A stretch of DNA of 6,215 nucleotides from Arenicellales bacterium (lineage in GTDB: Bacteria > Pseudomonadota > Gammaproteobacteria > Arenicellales > UBA868). This document shows, piece by piece, positions 1 through 5,889 of this stretch (position 1 is its first letter; every line of letters begins with the position of its first letter). The position numbers and the translations under genes are program-made. The stretch is taken from positions 1 through 6,215 of the forward strand of contig JAPKAJ010000131.1 in the NCBI GenBank assembly GCA_028825345.1, written 5' to 3'. Below the pieces are notes generated by a model. That model was not told the origin of the DNA. It was given only the letters and a program-made list of their open reading frames with translations, and searched no databases.

Positions 1-830
1 TGGTTATCAGCTTCTCCGGGCTGATTGTACGTGCGCTCGAGGTTGAGTCTTTGGTGATGAATTTCTACCGGTCAGTTTTCTTGATGTGCGCGGTCGTTAT
101 TCTGCTGGTTGTCAAATATCGTGGCGCCACGGTGGTTCGGGTGATCGGGGTCGGTTGGCCTGGAGTGTTTGCAGGGTTGCTACTGGCCGGGGCAGCCATC
201 ACATTTTTGCAGTCTCTCACTCATACCACGGTCGCCAACACACTATTTATTCTGGGGGCCATTCCGTTTTTTACAGCGGCGCTGGCATGGGTGTTTCTGA
301 AAGAGCAGCCCAGGCGGGCAACCTTGGTCACTATGGTTGTCGCCTTCCTGGGAATCACTGTGATGATGGGGGAGGGGTTTGGTATTGGATCAGTTTACGG
401 CAACGCCATGGCGTTGCTAACCGCACTGTGCTTTTCCATTTACGCAGTTCTGGTACGTCATAACCGTCAGGTAGACATGCTGCCGGCGATACTCATTTCT
501 ACTTTCTTTATCATGGTTGTGGTGGCGCTGGTCCGTTACGACGCACTGCAGATTTCCAGAGGTGACCTACTACTGTGCATGCTTTGGGGTGGTGTGATGT
601 CCGGTTTTACCAGCGCCTGCTTCATAGCCGCATCGCGTCACATTGCAGCTGCGGAGCTGACGATCTTTATGCTGTTGGAATTTGCTCTGGGCCCAATATG
701 GGTCTGGTTGTTTATCAACGAGGTGCCGTCCCGTTGGACCCTGACCGGAGGCGCTCTGGTGATATCTGCTGTTCTGGCCCGATCCTGGATGGAGTTTCGC
801 TCGCGCTACTCCTCTCGCCCAGTTGGTTGA
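1..830 (+). CDS. EamA/DMT-family membrane transporter, 5'-truncated by the window edge
   Basis: This is an inner-membrane carrier of the drug/metabolite transporter superfamily; such proteins usually export or import small metabolites, and the substrate cannot be predicted here. The frame is open from base 3 and its first visible residues (SGLIVRALE, then FYRS) match the region around the first EamA helix. The real start is therefore upstream, and the TTG/GTG/ATG codons near 51-59 are internal. About 275 residues are visible against a usual 280-310, so little is missing. Hydrophobic helices fill the whole length. Two EamA repeats are recognisable, the first ending near AWVFLKEQPRR and the second containing LLEFALGPIWVWLFINEVPS followed by a final glycine-rich helix. 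The C-terminus is short, basic and probably cytoplasmic. It converges on the oxygenase operon, so it is transcribed separately. The family call is firm and any functional link to the neighbours is only positional. Confidence 0.9.
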   Translation, partial: VISFSGLIVRALEVESLVMNFYRSVFLMCAVVILLVVKYRGATVVRVIGVGWPGVFAGLLLAGAAITFLQSLTHTTVANTLFILGAIPFFTAALAWVFLKEQPRRATLVTMVVAFLGITVMMGEGFGIGSVYGNAMALLTALCFSIYAVLVRHNRQVDMLPAILISTFFIMVVVALVRYDALQISRGDLLLCMLWGGVMSGFTSACFIAASRHIAAAELTIFMLLEFALGPIWVWLFINEVPSRWTLTGGALVISAVLARSWMEFRSRYSSRPVG

Positions 831-851
831 TCGGACCTGGCGGTAGGGTGC

Positions 852-1730
852 CTATTCTTGTAGTGGTTTAGGGATCACCCCTTTGTCACTACCAACGACG
901 CGGGTCTGGCGCATGCGACGGCGCCAGCGGTCTGCGTCATATCCCGTGCCGCGATGCAATATGCAGCGGTTATCCCAGATCACGGTATCACCTGGCTTAA
1001 AGGCAAGGCTAAGAATGTGCTCTGGTGCAGTGGCATGCTCAAGAAGCGTATCGAGAAGTTGTCTGCTATCTATTCCCGACTGGCCAGGAATCGATCGGGC
1101 GTGCGAGCCGATGTAATAGTTCTTCAGGCCGTTTACCGGGTTGGTTCGAACCATTGGGTGCATTACCGGCGGCAGCGATGCGGCATGATTGGGATTGACC
1201 GGTGCGATCGGACCTCGGGAAAAAAGATAGTCATGAACAACGTGCAGCGGTTCTATCCGCTCACGCATCTCGTCGGATAACCGCGCATACCCAGCACGCA
1301 TACTGGCAAATTCGGTCTGACCACCTTCGCCGGGTACCTCATAGGCATGCAGGATAGAGACAAAAGACGGGACCTCGCGAAAAGAGGAATCTGAATGCCA
1401 CAACTGGTTGCCGCTCTGATAGCGGGTGTTGGCACTGATGTTGTCAAATTTTGATCCGTCATCCTGGATGTTGCCCACCGTACCAAAGTAACTGACCTCA
1501 CCAGTGCTTCCAAGGCGAACGTGCTCTGCCTCAGGCGTGCCCAACAGGCGGGTAAAGGCAAGCTGCTTTTCATCGCTCATATCCTGCCCAGAAAAGCACA
1601 GTACTGAATAGTCGTCGATAGCCTGGCGAATAAAATTCAGACTATGGTCGTCCATGCTGTCTGATAACTCGATACCGCATACCCGGGCACCCAAGTCCGC
1701 ATGCAGAGACTGAATGTTAGGTTTGTTCAT
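852..1730 (-). CDS. TfdA-like Fe(II)/2-oxoglutarate-dependent dioxygenase (TauD/TfdA family)
   Basis: This is a cytoplasmic oxygenase that would couple decarboxylation of 2-oxoglutarate to oxidation of an organic substrate. The 292 residues fit the usual family length (about 280-300). The iron triad is complete: H112 and D114 in LWHSDSSF, and H259 in CILHRGTGYD. T139 (GGQTEF) and the arginine cluster R270-R274 sit where the family binds 2-oxoglutarate. The WHSDSSF motif, the GG-TEFA-MR stretch and the FSRG segment near 170-173 resemble 2,4-D dioxygenase TfdA more than taurine dioxygenase TauD. That is a family resemblance and does not prove herbicide degradation, since TfdA-like proteins have many natural substrates. 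The ATG overlaps the upstream gene's TAA by one base (TAATG). The 20 bases before it contain no Shine-Dalgarno-like run, which fits translational coupling. It is the last gene of the minus-strand series and ends 21 bases from the convergent transporter. Confidence 0.9.
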   Translation of the reverse strand: MNKPNIQSLHADLGARVCGIELSDSMDDHSLNFIRQAIDDYSVLCFSGQDMSDEKQLAFTRLLGTPEAEHVRLGSTGEVSYFGTVGNIQDDGSKFDNISANTRYQSGNQLWHSDSSFREVPSFVSILHAYEVPGEGGQTEFASMRAGYARLSDEMRERIEPLHVVHDYLFSRGPIAPVNPNHAASLPPVMHPMVRTNPVNGLKNYYIGSHARSIPGQSGIDSRQLLDTLLEHATAPEHILSLAFKPGDTVIWDNRCILHRGTGYDADRWRRRMRQTRVVGSDKGVIPKPLQE

Positions 1731-2584
1731 TAGTTGGCAGTGTAATCAGTTATGGAATAACCGGTAAACGCGGTGCGGCGCATTTCTCGGCGAAAGCCAT
1801 GATAGTCGTTTACCGCATAGTGCTGGGTCGAAAAATTATCCCAGATTACCACCATGCCTTTTGCCCAGCGGATTCGACAGCAGAATTCCGGCTGAGTCGA
1901 ATACTGAAAAAGTGATTCCAGAATCGGCCGGCTTTCGGCCTCGCTCATCCCATCGAGGCGCAGCGTATAGGTGGGATTGATATACAGTCCTTGCCGGCGG
2001 GTGGCGGGATGGGTGAGCACAGCAGGGTGAAAACGCTCGCGGTCCGCATCTGGGTCACCTCGGCGGGTAAAGCCGCGCATCGATTGCTCTTCAACCGGTG
2101 GCGCCCATTTGATCCCGTAGGGTTTGCCCACGTGGATCGCGTTGCGGTTTTCCAGAAGATTACAAAGTGGCTGGGCAAGTGAATCCCACGCAGCTTGCTG
2201 GCTACAAAAGAGCGTATCTCCGCCGTGAGGGGGCACTTCTAGTGCACAGAGCACTGAGCCACTGGGCGGTTGCTCAAGAAAGCTGAGGTCTGTGTGCCAG
2301 CCCCCACCAAAGACGCCGGATCGCTCGCTTGCTTCTTTGATTACATAAGTCATCTCCGGGTTCGCATCAGGCCCTGGCGCGTAGGGGTTGATCATTGGTT
2401 TGCCGAAGACTTCAGACAAGCGCTTATGCCCAGAAACATCGAGGTGCTGGTTGGGAAAGATAAGCACCAGGTACCGGTCCAATGCATCGCGCAGGGCACC
2501 GTGAAGATCATTGGAAATGGGTTGCTTTAAATTGAGGCCGGATATTTCTGCCCCAATGTTTCCAGTGATGGGAGCGATCTGCAT
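1730..2584 (-). CDS. TauD-like Fe(II)/2-oxoglutarate-dependent dioxygenase (TauD/TfdA family)
   Basis: This is a second cytoplasmic 2-oxoglutarate oxygenase of 284 residues, the same size as E. coli TauD. The iron ligands are H97 and D99 (GGWHTDLSF) and H255 (TQHYAVNDY). R265/R266 and R269/R270 lie in the C-terminal RREMRRT segment, where the family binds 2-oxoglutarate and, in TauD, the sulfonate. The GGDTLF and VIWDN signatures are also present. Aligned by eye with TauD, the segment that carries the taurine-binding histidine (H70 in TauD) reads INPYAP here, with Asn66 in place of His. Taurine is therefore not a safe substrate call. It is clearly diverged from its downstream TfdA-like neighbour, so the pair is not a recent duplication. 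It lies 60 bases after the PhyH-type gene. The leader has only a weak purine run (GAGAAAAA, about 12 bases before the ATG). Family is certain, substrate unknown. Confidence 0.9.
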   Translation of the reverse strand: MQIAPITGNIGAEISGLNLKQPISNDLHGALRDALDRYLVLIFPNQHLDVSGHKRLSEVFGKPMINPYAPGPDANPEMTYVIKEASERSGVFGGGWHTDLSFLEQPPSGSVLCALEVPPHGGDTLFCSQQAAWDSLAQPLCNLLENRNAIHVGKPYGIKWAPPVEEQSMRGFTRRGDPDADRERFHPAVLTHPATRRQGLYINPTYTLRLDGMSEAESRPILESLFQYSTQPEFCCRIRWAKGMVVIWDNFSTQHYAVNDYHGFRREMRRTAFTGYSITDYTAN

Positions 2585-2644
2585 GTAGAGATTTTTCTCG
2601 AATTTTGGTGTCAGAGCAGGGTTAAGTACTGCGCCTAACAGGCT

Positions 2645-3550
2645 TTATTCCAAGCCAAGATCTGGCCACACAACGGGGAACAGATCCTCAGGCATACGCA
2701 TGCCTGGCTGCACACCCAGGTCTTTCAGGGGTGGCGAGGTTTCCCCCGGGCGCTCAAAGTAGACCATGTCGTCACCAAGCCAGCGCGTTGAAAAAGCCCG
2801 ACGTTGGCTTTTTGTTTCGGCCGCCGTTGTGCCATGCAAGGTTCGAAAATTAAAAAACAGGGTATCACCGGGCTCCAGCTCAAAAGCGCGAAGATCCTCT
2901 TCCTGGAATGCGTCTTCAAGGGGTGCAACGCCAGACATGGTGGGATCATCCAGAACATAATCGGAGCCGTCGAAAAAATGACGTGGGTAATAAAGTTGCC
3001 CGGATCGATGTGACCCGGCCAAAAAGCGCACTGCTGTGTTTGCTGGTATGAAGTCTAGCGAGACATAGATACTGACATTCTGCCAGCCGTCTACACAGTA
3101 GTAGGGCAGATCATGATGCCAGGGAGTGGCAGTCTGCGTGCCTGCGTCTTTGCAGAAGACGTGCTCATGAAAAAACTGAGCGGACGTTGACCGCATGAAC
3201 TGGCAGGCCATTGATGCGGCAGCCGATGAACCGACAAATTCTGTGTATTCTGGAATGCGATGCCAGTTGCAGTAGCTGTCAAAAAAACGACCTTTTCCGC
3301 CAGGTGCTACGCTATCGCACGGAAAAGCGTAGTCGTTTGGGTAATCCATGTTGCGCTGCAGTCCAGCCCGTAACTGATCAACCCAATCTGCAAACGCACC
3401 GCGTAGCAGTACGACGCCATCACTTTGGAACGTAGCGATCGCGTCAGCGCTGACATCACAGGCAGGTGGTGCACCTAGGGCCTGGATGATCTCGCTATGA
3501 GGTCGCCAATCGACAGTGACAAGGTTGCCTTTTTCTTCCGATATCTGCAC
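2645..3550 (-). CDS. Phytanoyl-CoA dioxygenase (PhyH) family Fe(II)/2-oxoglutarate oxygenase
   Basis: This is a 301-residue cytoplasmic oxygenase of the PhyH family, which includes phytanoyl-CoA hydroxylase, ectoine hydroxylase and the phosphonate hydroxylase PhnY. The iron triad is H145 and D147 in TPWHHDLPYY, and H239 in RTLHGTT. R250 in SQRRAF is the likely 2-oxoglutarate-binding arginine. Further family marks are HEHVFCKDAGT (128-138), AGSHR (178-182) and ELEPGDTLFFN (224-234). The ectoine hydroxylase signature is absent, and nothing points to an acyl-CoA substrate. The start is a GTG. The frame is closed by a TAA only 15 bases upstream, no other start lies near the N-terminus, and a purine-rich AAGAGA sits 8 bases before the GTG. 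It appears to be first in a three-oxygenase operon, 60 bases ahead of the TauD-like gene and preceded by a repeat-rich non-coding stretch. The substrate is not identifiable. Confidence 0.88.
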   Translation of the reverse strand: MQISEEKGNLVTVDWRPHSEIIQALGAPPACDVSADAIATFQSDGVVLLRGAFADWVDQLRAGLQRNMDYPNDYAFPCDSVAPGGKGRFFDSYCNWHRIPEYTEFVGSSAAASMACQFMRSTSAQFFHEHVFCKDAGTQTATPWHHDLPYYCVDGWQNVSIYVSLDFIPANTAVRFLAGSHRSGQLYYPRHFFDGSDYVLDDPTMSGVAPLEDAFQEEDLRAFELEPGDTLFFNFRTLHGTTAAETKSQRRAFSTRWLGDDMVYFERPGETSPPLKDLGVQPGMRMPEDLFPVVWPDLGLE

Positions 3551-3558
3551 AAGTTCGT

Positions 3559-3564
3559 TCTCTT
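3559..3564 (-). promoter_or_regulatory. Ribosome binding site deciding the GTG start of the PhyH-type gene
   Basis: On the minus strand AAGAGA ends 8 bases before the GTG at 3550. Together with the in-frame TAA at 3568-3566, it makes this GTG the only reasonable start for the PhyH-type oxygenase. The match to the anti-Shine-Dalgarno sequence is partial. Confidence 0.5.
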
Positions 3565-3578
3565 TTTAAAAATGGAAT

Positions 3579-3595
3579 CAAGCCCACTTGGCTTG
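3579..3595. repeat. Inverted repeat ahead of the PhyH-type gene
   Basis: CAAGCC and GGCTTG form a perfect 6-bp stem with a 5-base loop, ending 28 bases before the GTG at 3550. Read on the minus strand, the stem is followed by six mixed bases and then TTTTT, so it is a poor intrinsic terminator. It may be an operator or an mRNA leader hairpin, or chance. Confidence 0.35.
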
Positions 3596-3680
3596 TTACG
3601 CTCCCGCACCATCGTGAGTCGGAGTTAACCCCCGGCAATTTACCACGAAATACACGAGATAGAATCTGCTGGGCCACTTG

Positions 3681-3699
3681 GTTGGGCTAATGTTGGGCT
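3681..3699. repeat. Two GTTGGGCT direct repeats, 11 bases apart
   Basis: GTTGGGCT occurs at 3681-3688 and again at 3692-3699. The 11-base period is about one helical turn, as is common for tandem regulator sites. It lies about 130-150 bases upstream of the PhyH-type start. No regulator is identified, and two copies of an octamer can arise by chance. Confidence 0.3.
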
Positions 3700-3768
3700 T
3701 AGCGGATTTCCTGTTATGACAGAACAAAAGAGCGTGCAATAAGGTGTGCTCAGGTGCCCGCAGAAGAA

Positions 3769-3782
3769 GGTGAATGTTCACC
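3769..3782. promoter_or_regulatory. 14-bp palindrome, possible operator
   Basis: GGTGAA-TG-TTCACC is a perfect 6+6 inverted repeat around a 2-base centre. This is the kind of symmetry bound by dimeric repressors such as GntR- or LacI-type proteins. It sits between the end of the doubtful 83-codon ORF and the oxygenase operon. No regulator gene is present in the window, so the role is conjecture. Confidence 0.3.
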
Positions 3783-3813
3783 AAGATCCGCATCAGTCCG
3801 AGAGACACCTTAG

Positions 3814-4065
3814 CTATCGTAAGGCGGGCGAGGGCTTATGTTTCTGCGCTCCGGCAGGCGTAGAGACCTGCACGGCGTTGCGCCAGGTTTTCAGGTCGAT
3901 AAGCATATCAAGGCTATTTTTCAATTTGCGCGATTCGATGATTTTGGTGCGGTCCCTGTGGGTATTAAAGTGGAAGTACGCACGAAGCGTATCCCGTAAT
4001 TGCACCAGCCTTACGCTTGAGTGACATAGAAATCGATAGCCTTTAGCGCGGATCGGGATTTTCAT
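3814..4065 (-). CDS. Hypothetical small protein, doubtful (83 codons)
   Basis: I do not recognise this ORF. It would encode a basic protein of 83 residues (many Arg, Lys and His) with no signal peptide, membrane segment or known motif. In its favour, the ATG lies 5 bases after the methyltransferase stop on the same strand, so it could be co-transcribed. Its codons also look ordinary, with about 60 percent G or C in third positions by hand count and frequent ATC, CTG, GTG and CGC. Against it, there is no clear Shine-Dalgarno sequence (the preceding bases read AATAGCAGTT), and a 92-codon frame overlaps it on the other strand. It could also be a remnant of a longer gene. It is listed because otherwise this stretch has no content. 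Confidence 0.3.
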   Translation of the reverse strand: MKIPIRAKGYRFLCHSSVRLVQLRDTLRAYFHFNTHRDRTKIIESRKLKNSLDMLIDLKTWRNAVQVSTPAGAQKHKPSPALR

Positions 4066-4070
4066 AACTG

Positions 4071-4850
4071 CTATTTTGAGGCGTAGAACATTCCCCAGCG
4101 CTGATTACTGACTCGCGCGCGTTCAATTTTTTTGAGCCAGTCATTCTTCAAACTGGTTCGATCCGACTGAGCGATGTCCAACGAGTTAATCGTATCAAGC
4201 TCCGTTTTACAGAACCGGATGAAGTCTTTGGTTCGATCGAATGTTTCAATAAATCCAAATCCAGCGACATCCAACAGCTTTCGATAGTCTGAAACAGTGC
4301 AGAGGTGGTAGCCCCGGTTTTCTACATAAGCCGAGAAATCGCTCTGCCATGGTTTTTCATCACAACAATAATCGGTAAACAGCAGTTTGCCCGATGGTTT
4401 AAGTGCAGTGTACAAATTCGAGAACAGTTTTTGTTTGTCATGTATGTGCAGAAATACATCTCTGCTATAGATGGCGTCATAGTAGTTTTGAACGTAAAGT
4501 TCTAGGCAATCCTGATTTCTTAGTTGAACCCGATTTTTCAGCCCTGTTTGTGCCAAGCGTTCGCGCGCCAGCGCCAGCATATTTTCAGAAAGATCGATAG
4601 CGTCAACGTCAAGGCCAAAATCCTGTGCCATTAAAAATGCACTTCCGCCGAGGCCGCATCCTACATCGAGAACCCGTGCGTAGGCAGGTAGGTCGAGTTT
4701 TTTAATCAATCGGGTTGCGCAACGCGCCCCCCCAGGGCTTACAAAATTAGTTCCGTAAACCAACTCGTATTTGAGTATCGAATCACGCGTATATTGGCCA
4801 GCATCCAAAAACGACTGACAAGCGCTACCTGACTCATGCATTGGGGCCAT
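4071..4850 (-). CDS. Phosphoethanolamine N-methyltransferase (PMT), Plasmodium/plant-type
   Basis: This is a SAM-dependent methyltransferase predicted to convert phosphoethanolamine stepwise to phosphocholine. Its 259 residues match the single-domain Plasmodium enzyme (266 residues, from memory) almost end to end. The N-terminal QYT (19-21), YE (28-29) and VSPGG (37-41) match the phosphobase lid. SAM motif I is VLDVGCGLGG (60-69) and the acidic end of strand 2 is AIDLS (84-88). YSRDVFLHI (128-136) carries the aspartate D131 and the histidine H135. Y161, Y175, R179 and Y181 fall at phosphate-binding positions. Even the tail (K241 and QRWG 250-253) agrees. Y20 and H135 correspond to the catalytic Tyr19/His132 pair of the parasite enzyme. 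The start overlaps the kinase gene by 17 bases, and an alternative ATG at codon 4 is possible. Phosphoethanolamine is the likeliest substrate, but a related base such as an aminoethylphosphonate cannot be excluded. Confidence 0.85.
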   Translation of the reverse strand: MAPMHESGSACQSFLDAGQYTRDSILKYELVYGTNFVSPGGARCATRLIKKLDLPAYARVLDVGCGLGGSAFLMAQDFGLDVDAIDLSENMLALARERLAQTGLKNRVQLRNQDCLELYVQNYYDAIYSRDVFLHIHDKQKLFSNLYTALKPSGKLLFTDYCCDEKPWQSDFSAYVENRGYHLCTVSDYRKLLDVAGFGFIETFDRTKDFIRFCKTELDTINSLDIAQSDRTSLKNDWLKKIERARVSNQRWGMFYASK

Positions 4851-5760
4851 GGTCCACCGCGCCGAGGTGCTGTGAAAATTCTTGTGTTGCCATCAGATCG
4901 CGACAGCGGTTGAGTCGTCCCACTGCATAGGCCCAGAAATCATCCGCCGGGTTTTTATTGGCATGTTGCACGACACCCCAGAGTGTCCACAAGAGGTCGC
5001 ACATGGCTTTGTACATGACTATTCGGCCTACATCGAAAGGTCTTGGCTCTTGACCAAAATAAGCCGACATGAAAATGCGTTCCTGCTCCGGTGAAAAAGA
5101 GCCTTCGACTGCTAAGTCTCCGAGGTCCCACATCGGGTCATTGTTTCCCGCATATTCAAAGTCGATGATAAAGACTCGATCTCCATCATCGATGCAGTTT
5201 TCGACCATTGGATCACAGTGGCAGGGCCGTTTGGGCAGGGGGTGTGAAGAAAGGGCGGCGCGAACTGATTTCGCGCTATCGTGCACATCCGAATAGCCAT
5301 CGGGTAGGTCAGCATTCAGTTGATTCAGTACGGCTAAGTACTGATCAATTTGTTCGAAGAGTTCAAATTCGCCCTCAAATAGTTGAGGACTATCGTGCAG
5401 TTGACGAAACGCTCGACCAGCTCTTTGCAGTACGCCCTTGTCTTTGAATTTTTCAACATCCAGAGTAACCGCATTTTCAATGTAGCGCGTCACCATTGTG
5501 CCGGTCTTGGCATCAAAGAAGACAATTTCTGCGTTGACTCCTGCGTTAGACGCCACCTGGGCGTTTTTCTCCTCGGCGGCTCGGTCAATGTAGTCACTCG
5601 TGCCCTCGCCAGCGAGGCGCAGAACAAAGTCACCAACTGGTGAGTTGACTCGGTAATTTATGTTGGTCAGGCCGCCGAGGCGTTCAACCGCGAGGTCTTC
5701 GGGGTTAAATTGTGCAAAGGGTCCAACAGTCGCTAGAGCATCTCTGAGAGCGTCATCCAT
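4834..5760 (-). CDS. Choline/ethanolamine kinase-like phosphotransferase (APH fold)
   Basis: This is a cytoplasmic ATP-dependent kinase predicted to phosphorylate a small amino alcohol such as choline or ethanolamine. It has 308 residues. The nucleotide loop is GGLTNINYRV (29-38), followed by FVLRL (45-49) and the DRAAEEKN helix (59-66) usual in choline kinases. The catalytic loop is CHCDPMVEN (180-188), giving H181, D183 and N188 in the H-x-D-x4-N pattern. The metal-binding aspartate is D200 in IIDFEYAG, followed by DPMWDLGDLAVE (208-219), characteristic of the bacterial LicA-like choline kinase branch. The ATG at 5760 is preceded by AAGGA with 10 bases of spacing. Its 3' end overlaps the phosphoethanolamine methyltransferase gene, so the two are probably translated together. 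That pairing makes ethanolamine kinase at least as likely as choline kinase. An aminoglycoside kinase role is unlikely given the choline-kinase motifs. Confidence 0.85.
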   Translation of the reverse strand: MDDALRDALATVGPFAQFNPEDLAVERLGGLTNINYRVNSPVGDFVLRLAGEGTSDYIDRAAEEKNAQVASNAGVNAEIVFFDAKTGTMVTRYIENAVTLDVEKFKDKGVLQRAGRAFRQLHDSPQLFEGEFELFEQIDQYLAVLNQLNADLPDGYSDVHDSAKSVRAALSSHPLPKRPCHCDPMVENCIDDGDRVFIIDFEYAGNNDPMWDLGDLAVEGSFSPEQERIFMSAYFGQEPRPFDVGRIVMYKAMCDLLWTLWGVVQHANKNPADDFWAYAVGRLNRCRDLMATQEFSQHLGAVDHGPNA

Positions 5761-5770
5761 CGCGTGATTT

Positions 5771-5775
5771 TCCTT
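5771..5775 (-). promoter_or_regulatory. Ribosome binding site of the kinase gene
   Basis: AAGGA on the minus strand lies 10 bases before the ATG at 5760 and supports that start. It is partly inside a small CCTTT/AAAGG inverted repeat, which could modulate access to it. Confidence 0.55.
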
Positions 5776-5783
5776 TTTGAAAG

Positions 5784-5802
5784 GGCTTCTTGAGTAGAAG
5801 CC
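5784..5802. repeat. Inverted repeat (7-bp stem) in the leader of the kinase gene
   Basis: GGCTTCT and AGAAGCC form a perfect 7-bp stem with a 5-base loop, inside the 129-base gap between the GcvT-type gene and the kinase. Neither strand has a T-run after it, so it is not a standard intrinsic terminator. A leader hairpin or operator is possible. Its position just before the Shine-Dalgarno sequence is the main reason to list it. Confidence 0.4.
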
Positions 5803-5889
5803 AGGTCATTCAGCCGGCTACATCGAGACCTCACTAGGTTAAGACGTGGTTGAGGCTTTGACGCTTTGCCGGAATGTGTTCAGCGCCTC

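Larger units (their letters stand above)
3551..3813. other. Non-coding stretch upstream of the three-oxygenase operon
   Basis: I see no believable gene here. The open frames crossing it have skewed, low-complexity translations and no family motif. It holds three short symmetrical or repeated elements, listed separately: an inverted repeat at 3579-3595, a direct repeat at 3681-3699 and a palindrome at 3769-3782. The octamer CCACTTGG also occurs twice, at 3584-3591 and 3674-3681. This is where a promoter for the minus-strand oxygenase genes would be expected. The best sigma-70-like pair I can find on that strand is TTGCAC, 17 bases, TAACAG (about 3741 to 3713), which is weak. No convincing terminator with a T-run is visible. 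Confidence 0.5.

Noticed and set aside
51..59. TTG/GTG/ATG codons as the start of the DMT transporter
   Set aside because: The same frame is open back to base 3 and already encodes conserved first-helix residues, so these codons are internal.
831..851. Bidirectional terminator between the convergent transporter and TfdA-like gene
   Set aside because: The 21-base gap contains no useful stem and no T-run on either strand.
852..2584. Recent tandem duplication of the two TauD/TfdA-type genes
   Set aside because: Outside the catalytic motifs the proteins differ widely and resemble different branches (TfdA versus TauD).
2632..2642. GCCT-AAC-AGGC hairpin after the PhyH-type stop
   Set aside because: The stem is 4 bp with a 3-base loop and no T-run, which is within chance expectation.
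3568..3595. Intrinsic terminator on the minus strand (CAAGCC stem then TTTTT)
   Set aside because: Six mixed bases separate the stem from the T-run and the stem is only 6 bp, so it is a poor terminator.
3596..3808. 70-codon minus-strand ORF following the 83-codon frame
   Set aside because: It has no ribosome binding site or motif and runs into the repeat region; I found no frameshift linking it to the 83-codon frame.
3746..4024. 92-codon plus-strand ORF in the gap
   Set aside because: Its translation is rich in Ser, Arg and Cys with no motif, and it lies antisense to the slightly more plausible 83-codon frame.
4834..5760. Aminoglycoside resistance kinase
   Set aside because: The APH fold is shared, but the DRAAEE, DFEYAG and DPMWDLGDLAVE motifs point to the choline/ethanolamine kinase branch.
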